Below, in pieces: positions 1-9,467 of a stretch of DNA of 33,309 nt (position 1 is the first letter of the stretch; each line of letters opens with the position of its first letter). Location of the stretch: the NCBI GenBank assembly GCA_003152075.1, contig PLZG01000034.1:87662-120970 (forward strand). Reading direction: 5' to 3'. Position numbers and translations under genes: made by a program. The stretch is from a candidate division FCPU426 bacterium. Its GTDB lineage: Bacteria > Oederibacteriota > Muellerivitia > Muellerivitales > Muellerivitaceae. The notes under the pieces were generated by a model. That model did no database searches, had not been told where the DNA came from, and saw only the letters and a program-made list of their open reading frames with translations.

Positions 1-309
1 ACACCAGATGGGTATTTTGAAACGGATTTGGACGGGAAACGGTATGGATTCACATTGGAGTATGAGCATGTCCAAAATCCCGACGCCAAAATCGGCAGGA
101 TGATTGAGTACCTTAAAGACTCATTTCCCAAGGCATTAAGGTTAGTTGTTTCGGCGAATAAGAAAAATGCCGTCAGGATGATGGGAATTCTTCGGGCCAA
201 AGTCAATGAGAGGGATTGGCCGCGTTGGTTTGTGTCGGATTTTGAAAAAGCGGTTGCTTTGCCTTTCAAAAAAATCTGGCACCAACTCGACCGTCCAATT
301 GATGCATGA
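1..309 (+). CDS. 3' end of a replication-relaxation/endonuclease-like protein (partial)
   Basis: The reading frame is open from base 1 to the stop at 307-309, so this is the C-terminal ~102 residues of a gene beginning outside the window; a TTG at 28 is not a convincing start. The visible part begins with PDGYFE followed by FTLEYEH. This PDG...LExE pattern is seen in the endonuclease-like domain of replication-relaxation proteins and some PD-(D/E)XK nucleases. That family link is inference from a short stretch. The C-terminus is basic with Trp-rich segments (DWPRWF). It is followed 124 bases later by an HTH gene on the same strand, which would fit a degraded plasmid or integrative element at the left edge. 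Confidence 0.5.
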   Translation, partial: TPDGYFETDLDGKRYGFTLEYEHVQNPDAKIGRMIEYLKDSFPKALRLVVSANKKNAVRMMGILRAKVNERDWPRWFVSDFEKAVALPFKKIWHQLDRPIDA

Positions 310-433
310 GCGTCTTAAATGTAATGACTTCTGTTATAAGCTCAAACTTGACAAATGCTTCATGTGAGTGGATTTTTGAGGTTTCACTTCCCTTGACCGA
401 CTGGGACTGGACTAATATGTCAAAGGCTAAAAA

Positions 434-1090
434 ATGAAAACCAAAAGAAAAAGGGCCGGGGGAAGGCATTTTCCTAACGACACAATGATTCTAAAAAAAG
501 CCTCGTCAAAGCGGAACCTGGTTCGGGGTCTCGCGGTCTTGGGCTCTGTGTGGAAAAGAGGACTGTTGCCCAGGGATTTGGAGAACCACTTTTTAATGAC
601 TTGGTTTGCCTATGAGAACGGGAATGTTCACCGGCTTTCAGATACAATCGGGTTGCACCGAAATACCCTCATTCTTAACTTCAAGGAAAAAGTAAAAAGG
701 CCCTCAACGTTCAAACTCAGGACCCTTTGGAGAAAGATTCAATCGAAGAAAGCTAAAAAACAATTTTCCGATCAACTTTTTGATTTCTATCACAAGGTAA
801 TTAAAAGACCTCGATTCTCAAAGATAGAGGACGAAAGTTTGGCAAACCTTTGGTTGATGGGCGTAACCCGGAAGGTAGTCAGGGCCCATTTCATCCTTTG
901 GTCTTTCCGCCAAGGCAGGGGATTGAAGGAGGTTTGTAAATCCCTGGGGAAACATACCCGTTCAATCCACCGTTACAGGGCCTATGTGACCAAACTGGGT
1001 TCACCGGCTCAGAAGTGGTTTGAACCAATGAAGGCAAAGAAAAAGGAATGGTTCCGGCCAGGATTGCGCGGCAAAAGGAAAAGTATTTGA
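434..1090 (+). CDS. Basic protein with two related helix-turn-helix segments
   Basis: 218 residues, strongly basic with Lys/Arg-rich ends (starts MKTKRKRAGG, ends GLRGKRKSI), so probably binds nucleic acid. Two segments resemble each other: residues ~47-85 (helix, YENGNVHRLSDTIGLHRNTL) and ~145-185 (helix, FRQGRGLKEVCKSLGKHTRS). Each has a long amphipathic helix followed by a Fis/recombinase-type helix-turn-helix. This suggests an internal duplication giving a two-headed DNA-binding protein. I do not recognise a named family. The ATG at 434 follows a weak purine stretch (aaagg at 423-427). Next gene is the NYN protein 49 bases downstream on the same strand, so the two may be co-transcribed. 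Confidence 0.65.
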   Translation: MKTKRKRAGGRHFPNDTMILKKASSKRNLVRGLAVLGSVWKRGLLPRDLENHFLMTWFAYENGNVHRLSDTIGLHRNTLILNFKEKVKRPSTFKLRTLWRKIQSKKAKKQFSDQLFDFYHKVIKRPRFSKIEDESLANLWLMGVTRKVVRAHFILWSFRQGRGLKEVCKSLGKHTRSIHRYRAYVTKLGSPAQKWFEPMKAKKKEWFRPGLRGKRKSI

Positions 1091-1139
1091 GGGGCCTAAA
1101 GGTCATTCTGAACGTCTAATAGTGTGAACGGGGTTTTGA

Positions 1140-1790
1140 GTGAATCGAATTTGTGTCTTTATCGACGGCAGTAACTTTTATTTCGCCTTGAAGCGCAATA
1201 ATTACTCAACCCGAGTGGATTATTATGAGCTATCCAAGGCTTTGGCAGGTCCCGACCGAGAACTTGTTCGCACTTACTACTATAACTCGGCCTATGACCC
1301 TCTCTTGGCAACTGAACAATCCAAAACGCAACAGTCCTTTTTTGATTCCCTACGCAAGACCCCTTATCTGGACTTACGACTTGGGAGGCTGGTTTCGGGA
1401 GCGGATGGAAACTTCAAAACGAAGGGAGAAAAAACCATATTTTCGTCTGATTTAGTTTACTTTGCTGCCCGCAGTCTGTTTGATACGGCTATTGTTGTTA
1501 CGGAAGATGCTGATTTTTCCCCGGTTCTTAATTTGGTTAAAGAGTTTGGCCGGGCGGTGGAGATCGGTTTTTTCAGGGATAGTCAGCCCTCGGAATTGAT
1601 AAAGGCATCCGACCGGATTTTTCCCCTTTCAGAAGTTTTAGAAAAGTTTTCGTCCAAGATTTTCCCCTCAATTCCCGAAGAAAACATCGGAAACAGCATA
1701 TTTGATAAACATGCCCCATTAACCCAATCAAGCGCGCAGGTAGCAAAACCAAGAAATTCTTTGACCAATTTCAAAAAAATATCAAATTAA
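1140..1790 (+). CDS. NYN domain protein (LabA/DUF88-like putative ribonuclease)
   Basis: 216 residues with a GTG start. The N-terminus MNRICVFIDGSNFYFAL carries the FIDGSN motif of NYN/LabA-type PIN-like nucleases, and residues ~118-128 (VVTEDADFSPVL) match the second acidic motif, usually written SGDxDF; here it is TEDADF. The family is a metal-dependent RNase fold, so cleavage of RNA is a family-based inference. The domain fills residues 1-170; the last 45 residues are low-complexity and Ser/Lys-rich. It is downstream of the double-HTH gene and followed by a hairpin. NYN genes are frequent in accessory regions and sometimes act in defence, but nothing here proves that role. Confidence 0.85.
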   Translation: MNRICVFIDGSNFYFALKRNNYSTRVDYYELSKALAGPDRELVRTYYYNSAYDPLLATEQSKTQQSFFDSLRKTPYLDLRLGRLVSGADGNFKTKGEKTIFSSDLVYFAARSLFDTAIVVTEDADFSPVLNLVKEFGRAVEIGFFRDSQPSELIKASDRIFPLSEVLEKFSSKIFPSIPEENIGNSIFDKHAPLTQSSAQVAKPRNSLTNFKKISN

Positions 1791-1801
1791 GCTTGCAAGC
1801 G

Positions 1802-1823
1802 CCCCAAAATATCTCTTTTGGGG
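1802..1823. terminator. Possible terminator hairpin after the NYN gene
   Basis: A perfect 8-bp inverted repeat (CCCCAAAA / TTTTGGGG) with a 6-nt loop starts 12 bases after the NYN stop codon. A 10-bp palindrome GCTTGCAAGC lies directly before it at 1791-1800. There is no strong T-tract after the stem (only GTTTTT a few bases later), so termination is plausible rather than certain. Confidence 0.45.
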
Positions 1824-2336
1824 ATACCTCGTTTTTCAGCTAAACCGAAATCGCCCGAATGAACAATGGGTGGATTTTCATCAAAAGCCGGAAACAATGA
1901 TGTTTCCTTAGAGTTATTGACCCTACATTGGTATTCCTTCCAAATAAATGAACTCGATTATTGGAAAACTAAGGATTTTCGTTAAAACAGTTTTCCACTC
2001 CTTGTTTTCGCTGTTTTTCCTTAGTTTTGTATAACCGGCCAGTAATTCAACAAAAAAATTAATTCTCATGGATTTAACAAAATTTGTTTTGCCGGGCTTT
2101 TACTGAGTGCTATATTTAACCCGCCTACCAGCACAAAAATCGACACTCCTCCCACGCTATCCTTTGTTCAATTTTTTAATGAAAAGAGAAGTATCCACGG
2201 TGGAAGCTACCATTCTGATAGGGATGGAAAGGGATATTTTTCGAACGAAGTAAATATCGTTTAACTGTAAAACGATTGTGGGCGGGCGAATGACTTTTTG
2301 AGTTAATTTTTTTATGTATTGGTCTTTGGAGTTTTT
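1824..2336. other. Non-coding stretch, A+T-rich, with a long nested inverted repeat
   Basis: No credible reading frame. The clearest structure is a nested inverted repeat at 1965-2028: AAAACTAAGGA (1965-1975) pairs with TCCTTAGTTTT (2018-2028), and inside it AAAACAG (1984-1990) pairs with CTGTTTT (2011-2017), with an 8-nt bulge on the left arm and a 20-nt loop. The promoter of the downstream exported protein probably lies in the last 300 bases but I see no clear -35/-10 pair. Confidence 0.5.
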
Positions 2337-3122
2337 ATGAAAAAAACATTTATATCAGTTTTATTTTTTTCCGTCTCCGTCCTCTATGGGCAACTGCCCG
2401 CTGGCTATGTTTTGATTAAAACCAACGTTTCATCTCCGGCTTCCAACGCCGGAACTGGTTCCTTCCAATGGGTCGCCTCCAACAATACTTCCAAGGATGG
2501 AAATTTTTTCATCCTTGAAGAAGTCCCCAACCATCATGAAATCCAATCTGTCGTCAGAGAGACCCTGTTTACCTCCGTTCCGCCATCCAAACCATCGCTT
2601 CCTTTAAACGGACCGGCCCCTTTGACCATCGGGCCATTCCCGATACCCGCGAATACATCGGTAACGTTTCATGTAAATGAGATCTTTCATGGTGATCCCA
2701 CCGCCGGGGAAACCTTCACTCTTTTGTCGGAATCCCAATTATCCGGAAAGAGTAGAAGTCTAGCCGCAAGTTCTTTGGTTGAGGGGCAGGGGACTCCCAC
2801 GCCTACGGCTACACCTGTTCCCGATGGAAGTTTAATTCAGTCCGCTGTCGCCGCGCCGAACATCTCGCGTGGAAACCAGCCCATCAATTTTGTCTTGAAC
2901 CTGACCAAACCGAGCAAGGTTGACCTGTCCCTTTTCACCATTACAGGAGAACAAGTTTTCGACACCCAAACGCTGGAAAGCGCAGGCAAGACAACTCTTG
3001 TTTGGGACACCCAAAACAAGGCTCATCAATCGGTGGCAAGCGGTTTATACATCTACCTTTTGAAAGTTGTTGGGGCGGGAATAGAGGAAACCCGCAGTGG
3101 AAAGATTTTGATCTTGCATTAA
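2337..3122 (+). CDS. Secreted protein with Thr-Pro linker and FlgD-like C-terminal domain
   Basis: 261 residues from the ATG at 2337, which has GGAG at 2328-2331 with a 5-base gap; an in-frame TTG at 2319 lacks a ribosome site. A Sec signal peptide (MKKTFISVLFFSVSVLYG) leads. A body of ~140 residues is followed by a short linker (GTPTPTATPVPDG). The last ~95 residues look like the FlgD Ig-like/secretion-tail fold: ISRGNQPINFVLNLTKPSKV, then LSLFTITGEQVF, VWDTQN, and ASGLYIYLLKV. Such tails anchor or sort exported proteins in several Gram-negative phyla. No function is visible in the central part. It precedes the giant Rhs gene by 101 bases and shares its Thr-Pro linker style, so a role at the same surface is possible. 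Confidence 0.75.
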   Translation: MKKTFISVLFFSVSVLYGQLPAGYVLIKTNVSSPASNAGTGSFQWVASNNTSKDGNFFILEEVPNHHEIQSVVRETLFTSVPPSKPSLPLNGPAPLTIGPFPIPANTSVTFHVNEIFHGDPTAGETFTLLSESQLSGKSRSLAASSLVEGQGTPTPTATPVPDGSLIQSAVAAPNISRGNQPINFVLNLTKPSKVDLSLFTITGEQVFDTQTLESAGKTTLVWDTQNKAHQSVASGLYIYLLKVVGAGIEETRSGKILILH

Positions 3123-3223
3123 GAAGTTTAATTAAGGCTGTTATCCAATTTTCGCGGGATTTAATTGTTTATGATTGAAAATATTAAAACCATTTTTTAC
3201 GGCGTCCGTGGGGGAAACCAGGC

Positions 3224-6200
3224 ATGATCCTTCGCGGCCTTTTCCGACGGGTTTTCCGCCCGATCCGTTTTTTACTATTATTCGCGATAGCCGTAACATC
3301 TTTGGCCCCGGTGGCTTTCGCGGGCCAGCCGCTGGCAACCTCGACCCCTATACCCGTCCAAGTGGCGGGACCCGATTCCTCGATCGGTCCAAAAAACCTC
3401 ATTTGCTCTTTGTCCGAAAGCGGAGTAGGCCTTCGTTGGGAACAAGCCTCAACTGGAGACTTTTCAAATCCGATGGGTTATCGGATATTTCGGGCTTCAT
3501 CCTCTGAAGGGCCTTACCAACAAGTGGGCATGTTCACTTTCCCCGATGGTGCAACCCCGCCGGGATTCCTTTCTTATGAGGAGCAACCCGGCCAAGGGAA
3601 ATGGTTCTACCAGGTTAAGGCTTTTAACTTTGCCCCGTCCGGGGAAAGTTCACCCAGCAACGAATGTGGAATAAACGTTGTTGCTTTCGGGTTTTCGACT
3701 ATGACATTCACAACCACCCCTACATTCACCCTCACACCGACTATTTCCCCTACTTTTACAACACAGATTTCCACAGTGAGGGCAATGGTGGTAATGCCTT
3801 CCCTTTTGGTTCCAACCCCCACCCCCACGATGCAGCCCTATTGGACCAACGGCCCCGGTGGTGGGGGCGTGGCCTTCGCCTCATCGGGTTCGGGGGCGAC
3901 CATTTGCGGGGCCGACACCTCCAAGAAGCTGGACTTGATGGTCAACTGTAGCGAGCAGGGAATTCAGGATCGCCGCTGGACTTTCCTTATCGTGAACAAC
4001 AACTCCGTCCCAATTACGATGCAGGCGGCCAACCTTTCCCTGAAGATTTGGTTCTTCGAAAGTCGTTTGCATTGCATGGCGATGGTCGGCAATAACGGCG
4101 ACGTCTTCAATTCCGCGGGGACCCGGTTGGGCAACATGATGGTCCAGCAGAACGTCTACACCACGGATACCTCCATGGCCGAGTTTGATGAGAGTTCCAC
4201 CCACAAGGCCAACCAGGTTGGGACTGTTGCCATGGTTTACCAAAGCGGAATTTCGGTCATCCCGGTGGGTGGCTGGATGCAAGGCTTCGCGATTATCGGG
4301 ACCTCAGGGGATTCCTGCGGAACCGCCACCAATTGGGACAACTTCAATGACGATTATTCCGGCCTCCCGAACGGCCAAACATCCTGCAACGGAACCCAAT
4401 CCGGGCCTTTCTTTGACGATCACCACTTTGCTCTCTATAGCAATGGGGTACTAGTCCAGGAATTCGGTTCCAACGGCTCCACCGATGGGGAATCGGGCCT
4501 GCCACCTGGGGGGGGCACCTGTACGCCCACCATAACTCCAACCTTCACCAAAACACTAACGAACACCGCAACTAAAACTCCCTCGAATACTGCGACTAAA
4601 ACTCCCACCAATACCGCAACCAAAACTCCTACCAATACACCCCCCAGTGCCGTGACTAACACCCCCACTAAAACCCCCACAGCGACACCAACGAATACGG
4701 CGACGGTCACGGCGACCAATAGCCCAACTAGGACGCCTACAAAGACGCCCAGCCCGACCACAACCGCATCCCCGACTAATACACCGACATTAACAGCAAC
4801 GTTGACACCTTCTCCAACCCCCACCAATACTCCGACACAAACGGGGACGAATACTCCAACTAAAACCCCTTCCAACTCAGCGACAAATACCCCAACCCTA
4901 ACCCTTTCAAATACTTTCACCAATACGCCAACACCCACTCCCACAAACAGCCCAACGGACTCCCCGACGAATAGTCCAACCCCTACACCAACCCTGACCC
5001 CCACTCCTACAGCCACAAATACTTTCTCTAGTACTCCGACAAGTACGGCTACCAATACGTCTACCGCGACGCCGACCGAGTCCCTAACCAATTCCCCGAC
5101 AGATACTCCAACGAATACTTCCACTAACACGCCTACTGATACGCCGACGAATACACCAACTAATACAGCCACGAATACCCCGACGAGTACCCCAACCAAT
5201 ACCCCTACCAATTCAACGACTAATACTCCGACGAACACCCCCCCAAATACACTCACCAATACACCATCGAGTACCCCCACCTTAGCCGCAACCCCTTGTA
5301 TTACATTTGCTTTCAGCTGGAGCGGGAGCATGAGCAACCCTGTGGGGGTGGTATATGGCACGGACGGGACCGTGTACGTTCTCAACAACGGGACAAACCA
5401 GGTGCAGGTGTACACAGCTAAAGGGGTGTTCTTGAGGCAGTTCAATGTGCCTACGAGCAACCCGCAGGGGATGCTACAGGGGGCAGATGGGAACCTTTAC
5501 TTGAGTGATTTGGGAAATAACCGGGTGGACGTGGTGAGCACCCAGGGTGTTTCGTTGTCCACAATCGGGAGCGGGCAGTTGACGAGCCCTAGGGGGATGG
5601 CGTTCGGGCCGAACGGGAATCTGTATGTGGCTGACTCGTCGGGGAACGTGGTGAGGGAGTACCAGACGAATGGGACAGCGGTGACGGTTTTCGGGACAGG
5701 TTCGCCGGGGCCGAACTTGGGACAATTGAACTTCCCGGAATCGGTGGCGGTGGACGCCGTTGGGAACGTGTATGTGTGGGATATAAATAATCAGCGGGTG
5801 GATGTGTTTAACTCAAACGCCCAGGGGTTGAGGTCGTGGAACCAGAGCAATGGGAATATTTTCCAGATGAAGTTCGACGGGAATGGGTTCCTGTGGGAAG
5901 TGGAGGAGAGCAACCACCACTTGCTGGTTTATGACGTGAACGGGGTGCTACGGCAGACGTTCGGAAGTGGGGGCGGAGCGGCGGGACAGTTCAACAATCC
6001 CCAAGGAATGGATTTCGACATGTCCGGGGACGTGTACGTTGCCGATCAAAGCAATCAAAGGGTGGACAAGTGGGATGTGTGCGGGACGGTGCCTACAGCC
6101 ACGCCGACAGTGACGACAGGGCCGACGCCTTGCGTGACATTCGCGTTCAGTTGGAGTGGGAGCATGAGCAACCCAGTTGGGGTTGTCTATGGGGCGGATG

Positions 6201-7900
6201 GAAGTGTGTATGTACTGAACAACGGGACCAACCAAGTGCAGGTGTACACGGCTAAAGGGGTGTTCTTTAGGCAGTTCAACGTCCCTACGAGCAATCCGCA
6301 GGGAATGTTGCAGGGGTCGGACGGAAACCTGTACTTGAGCGACGCAGGCAACAGCCGGGTGGACGTGGTGACCACCCAAGGTGTGTCACTTTCCACAATA
6401 GGATCAGGTGCGTTCGCGAGTATACGAGGAATGGCGTTTGGGCCGAACGGAAACTTGTACGCGGCGGACCCGTCAGGGAACGTGGTAAGGGAGTACCAGA
6501 CGAACGGGACGGCGGTAACGGTATTCGGGAACAGTGTGGCGGGCCCCAACCTTGGGCAGTTGAATAACCCGGAATCCGTGGCGGTGGATGCCGGTGGGAA
6601 TGTGTACGTTTGGGACATTAACAACCAGAGGGTGGAAGTATTCAACTCAAGCGCCCTGGGGTTGATGTCGTGGAACCAGAGTAATGGGAATATATTCCAG
6701 ATGAAGTTCGACGCCAACGGGTTCTTGTGGGAAGTGGAGGAGAGCAACCACCACCTGCTGGTGTATGACGTGAACGGAAACTTGAGACAAACGTTCGGGA
6801 GCGGGGGCGGAGCGGCGGGGCAGTTCAACAATCCCCAAGGGATGGACTTCGACCCTTCCGGGGACGTATACGTGGCGGATCAAAGCAACCAGCGGGTGGA
6901 CAAGTGGGATGTGTGCGGGACGGTGCCGACCCCGACGCCGACGGTGGTCACGGGGCCGACCCCCTGCGTGACCTTCGCGTTCAGTTGGAGCGGGAGCATG
7001 AGCAACCCAGTGGGGGTGGTATATGGGACGGACGGAAGTGTGTATGTACTGAATAACGGGACGAACCAAGTGCAGGTGTATACGGCTAAAGGGGTGTTTT
7101 TGAGGCAGTTCAACGTGCCTACCAGCAACCCGCAGGGGATGCTACAGGGGGCGGACGGGAACCTGTACTTGAGTGACTTGGGCAACAACCGGGTGGACGT
7201 GGTGAGTACCCAAGGTGTGTCGTTGTCGGTGATCGGGAGCGGGCAGTTGACGAGCGTTAGGGGGATAGCGTTCGGGCCAAACGGGAATTTGTATGTGGCT
7301 GACTCATCAGGGAACGTGGTGAGGGAGTATCAGACTAACGGTACGGCGGTAACGGTATTCGGGAATAGTGTGGCAGGACCCAACCTGGGGCAATTGAACT
7401 TCCCGGAGTCGGTGGCGGTGGACGCCGGCGGGAACGTGTACGTGTGGGACATCAACAACCAGCGGGTGGAAGTATTCAACTCAAGCGCCCTTGCGCTAAG
7501 GTCCTGGGGCCAAAGCAATGGGAATATTTTTCAGATGAAGTTCGACACCAATGGGTTCCTGTGGGAAGTGGAGGAGAGCAACCATCACTTGCTGGTTTAT
7601 GACGTGAACGGAGTGTTGAGGCAGACGTTCGGAAGCGGGGGCGGAGCGGCGGGACAGTTCAACAATCCCCAAGGGATGGATTTTGATCCGTCCGGGGACG
7701 TGTATGTGGCGGATCAAAGCAACCAGAGGGTGGACAAATGGGATGTGTGCGGGACGGTGCCGACCCCGACGCCGACAGTGACGACAGGGCCGACGCCCTG
7801 TGTGACATTCGCGTTCAGTTGGAGCGGGAGTATGAGCAACCCAGTTGGGGGTGGTCTATGGGACGGACGGGACCGTGTACGTTCTCAACAACGGGACTAA
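3224..7900 (+). CDS. Giant Rhs surface toxin, N-terminal part (frameshifted)
   Basis: 1558 residues as read. Residues 1-33 are a signal peptide with a basic start ([15 protein letters not shown]) and an AFA|G cleavage site. Residues ~54-152 look like a fibronectin III domain. Residues ~225-420 resemble carbohydrate-binding module family 3: [20 protein letters not shown] near the start, [11 protein letters not shown], and [14 protein letters not shown] at the end. Residues ~433-690 are a Thr-Pro-Asn linker. From residue 692 come NHL beta-propellers in exact 278-residue units, each with six blades (for example [17 protein letters not shown]). The frame is lost at a G-run at 7847-7851 in the fourth unit and ends 50 bases later after 14 out-of-frame residues. 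It should be read with the next CDS as one gene. The ATG has GGGGGA at 3210-3215 upstream. Confidence 0.85.
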   Translation: MILRGLFRRVFRPIRFLLLFAIAVTSLAPVAFAGQPLATSTPIPVQVAGPDSSIGPKNLICSLSESGVGLRWEQASTGDFSNPMGYRIFRASSSEGPYQQVGMFTFPDGATPPGFLSYEEQPGQGKWFYQVKAFNFAPSGESSPSNECGINVVAFGFSTMTFTTTPTFTLTPTISPTFTTQISTVRAMVVMPSLLVPTPTPTMQPYWTNGPGGGGVAFASSGSGATICGADTSKKLDLMVNCSEQGIQDRRWTFLIVNNNSVPITMQAANLSLKIWFFESRLHCMAMVGNNGDVFNSAGTRLGNMMVQQNVYTTDTSMAEFDESSTHKANQVGTVAMVYQSGISVIPVGGWMQGFAIIGTSGDSCGTATNWDNFNDDYSGLPNGQTSCNGTQSGPFFDDHHFALYSNGVLVQEFGSNGSTDGESGLPPGGGTCTPTITPTFTKTLTNTATKTPSNTATKTPTNTATKTPTNTPPSAVTNTPTKTPTATPTNTATVTATNSPTRTPTKTPSPTTTASPTNTPTLTATLTPSPTPTNTPTQTGTNTPTKTPSNSATNTPTLTLSNTFTNTPTPTPTNSPTDSPTNSPTPTPTLTPTPTATNTFSSTPTSTATNTSTATPTESLTNSPTDTPTNTSTNTPTDTPTNTPTNTATNTPTSTPTNTPTNSTTNTPTNTPPNTLTNTPSSTPTLAATPCITFAFSWSGSMSNPVGVVYGTDGTVYVLNNGTNQVQVYTAKGVFLRQFNVPTSNPQGMLQGADGNLYLSDLGNNRVDVVSTQGVSLSTIGSGQLTSPRGMAFGPNGNLYVADSSGNVVREYQTNGTAVTVFGTGSPGPNLGQLNFPESVAVDAVGNVYVWDINNQRVDVFNSNAQGLRSWNQSNGNIFQMKFDGNGFLWEVEESNHHLLVYDVNGVLRQTFGSGGGAAGQFNNPQGMDFDMSGDVYVADQSNQRVDKWDVCGTVPTATPTVTTGPTPCVTFAFSWSGSMSNPVGVVYGADGSVYVLNNGTNQVQVYTAKGVFFRQFNVPTSNPQGMLQGSDGNLYLSDAGNSRVDVVTTQGVSLSTIGSGAFASIRGMAFGPNGNLYAADPSGNVVREYQTNGTAVTVFGNSVAGPNLGQLNNPESVAVDAGGNVYVWDINNQRVEVFNSSALGLMSWNQSNGNIFQMKFDANGFLWEVEESNHHLLVYDVNGNLRQTFGSGGGAAGQFNNPQGMDFDPSGDVYVADQSNQRVDKWDVCGTVPTPTPTVVTGPTPCVTFAFSWSGSMSNPVGVVYGTDGSVYVLNNGTNQVQVYTAKGVFLRQFNVPTSNPQGMLQGADGNLYLSDLGNNRVDVVSTQGVSLSVIGSGQLTSVRGIAFGPNGNLYVADSSGNVVREYQTNGTAVTVFGNSVAGPNLGQLNFPESVAVDAGGNVYVWDINNQRVEVFNSSALALRSWGQSNGNIFQMKFDTNGFLWEVEESNHHLLVYDVNGVLRQTFGSGGGAAGQFNNPQGMDFDPSGDVYVADQSNQRVDKWDVCGTVPTPTPTVTTGPTPCVTFAFSWSGSMSNPVGGGLWDGRDRVRSQQRD
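4513..5290 (+). repeat. Thr-Pro-Asn linker: degenerate 12-base coding repeat
   Basis: About 260 codons of TPTNTPTN-type sequence built from degenerate ACN CCN ACN AAT units with heavy synonymous variation. It separates the CBM3-like domain from the first propeller. The reverse strand gives a long meaningless Val-Gly frame. Shorter versions of the linker recur near 10.7, 11.2-11.37, 11.86, 12.53-12.71 and 13.26-13.43 kb. Confidence 0.9.
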
Positions 7901-9467
7901 TCAAGTTCAGGTGTATACGGCTAAAGGAGTGTTCTTGAGGCAGTTCAACGTGCCAACGAGTAACCCGCAGGGGATGCTACAGGGAGCGGACGGAAACTTG
8001 TACTTGAGCGACCTGGGCAACAACCGGGTGGACGTGGTGAGCACCCAGGGTGTGTCGTTGTCCACAATCGGGAGCGGGCAGTTGGTGAGCGCTAGAGGGA
8101 TTGCGTTCGGGCCGAATGGGAATTTGTATGTGGCGGACCCGTCGGGGAACGTGGTGAGGGAGTACCAGACTACGGGTGCGGCGGTGACGGTGTTTGGGAC
8201 AGGTTCGCCCGGACCCAACCTTGGACAGTTGAACTTCCCGGAGTCGGTTGCGGTTGATTCCCAAGGGAACGTGTACGTGTGGGATATCAACAACCAGAGG
8301 GTGGAAGTGTTCAACTCGGATGCCCTGGGGTTGAGGTCGTGGAACCAGAGTAATGGAAATATATTCCAGATGAAGTTTGATACGAATGGATTCTTGTGGG
8401 AAGTGGAGGAGAGCAACCATCATCTGCTCATGTACGACGTGAACGGAGTTCTGCGTCAGACGTTTGGAAGCGGTGGCGGAGCGGCAGGACAGTTCAACAA
8501 TCCCCAAGGGATGGATTTCGACCCAACTGGGGATGTGTACGTGGCGGATCAAAGCAACCAGAGGGTGGATAAGTGGGATGTGTGCGGGACGGTGCCGACC
8601 CCGACACCGACGGTGGTCACGGGGCCGACGCCCTGCGTGACGTTCGCGTTCAGCTGGAGTGGTAGCATGAGCAATCCGGTGGGAATTGTTTTTGGGGCGG
8701 ATGGGGACGTGTACGTGCTGAACAACGGGACCAACCAGGTTCAAGTGTTTAAGGGAAACGGAATTTTTCTAGGACAGTTCAGCGTGCCCACGAGCAACCC
8801 GCAGGGGATGGTGCAAGGTCCTGACGGAAATCTGTACTTAAGTGACGCAGGCAACAACCGGGTGGACGTGGTGAGTGCGCAGGGAGTATCGCTTTCCACA
8901 ATCGGATCGGGTGCGTTCGTGAGTATTCGAGGACTGGCGTTCGGGCCGAACGGGAATTTATACGCGGCGGACCCATCGGGGAACGTGGTGAGGGAGTACC
9001 AGACAAATGGGACGGCGGTAACGGTATTCGGGAACAGTGTGGCTGGCCCCAACCTGGGACAATTGAATTTCCCGGAGTCGGTGGCGGTGGATTCCCAGGG
9101 GAACGTGTACGTGTGGGACATCAATAACCAGAGGGTTGAGGTATTCAACTCAAGCGCCCTTGGGTTGAGGTCGTGGAACCAGAGCAATGGGAATATATTT
9201 CAGATGAAGTTCGACGCCAACGGGTTCTTGTGGGAAGTAGAGGAGAGCAATCACCACCTGCTGGTGTATGACGTGAATGGGAACCTGAGGCAGACGTTTG
9301 GGAGCGGGGGCGGAGCGGCGGGACAGTTCAACAATCCCCAAGGAATGGATTTCGATCCGGCTGGGGACGTTTATGTGGCGGATCAAAGTAACCAGAGGGT
9401 GGACAAGTGGTACGCCTGCGATAAAGTGCCTACTCCGACACCCACCGTAACAGCGGGGACCACTCCC
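5297..9467 (+). repeat. Five tandem 834-bp NHL propeller units
   Basis: Units 5297-6130, 6131-6964, 6965-7798, 7799-8633 (835 bases) and 8634-9467 are nearly identical in protein sequence and close in DNA. Each encodes a linker ([16 protein letters not shown]) plus six NHL blades. The similarity makes unequal crossover or short-read assembly collapse likely, so copy number may differ in the real genome. Confidence 0.95.

Noticed and set aside
348-376. TTGACA with a weak -10 before the double-HTH gene
   Set aside because: The -10 match is poor (3 of 6) and other spacings are equally possible.
4435-5460. 341-residue reverse-strand frame made of Val-Gly repeats
   Set aside because: It is the mirror of the Thr-Pro linker codons in the giant Rhs gene; the repeat bias keeps it open, and it has no ribosome site or recognisable domain.
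7845-7850. TTG at 7845 as an independent start of a second giant gene
   Set aside because: No ribosome site, it begins in the middle of a propeller blade, and the 834-base periodicity shows one continuous gene with a 1-base insertion.
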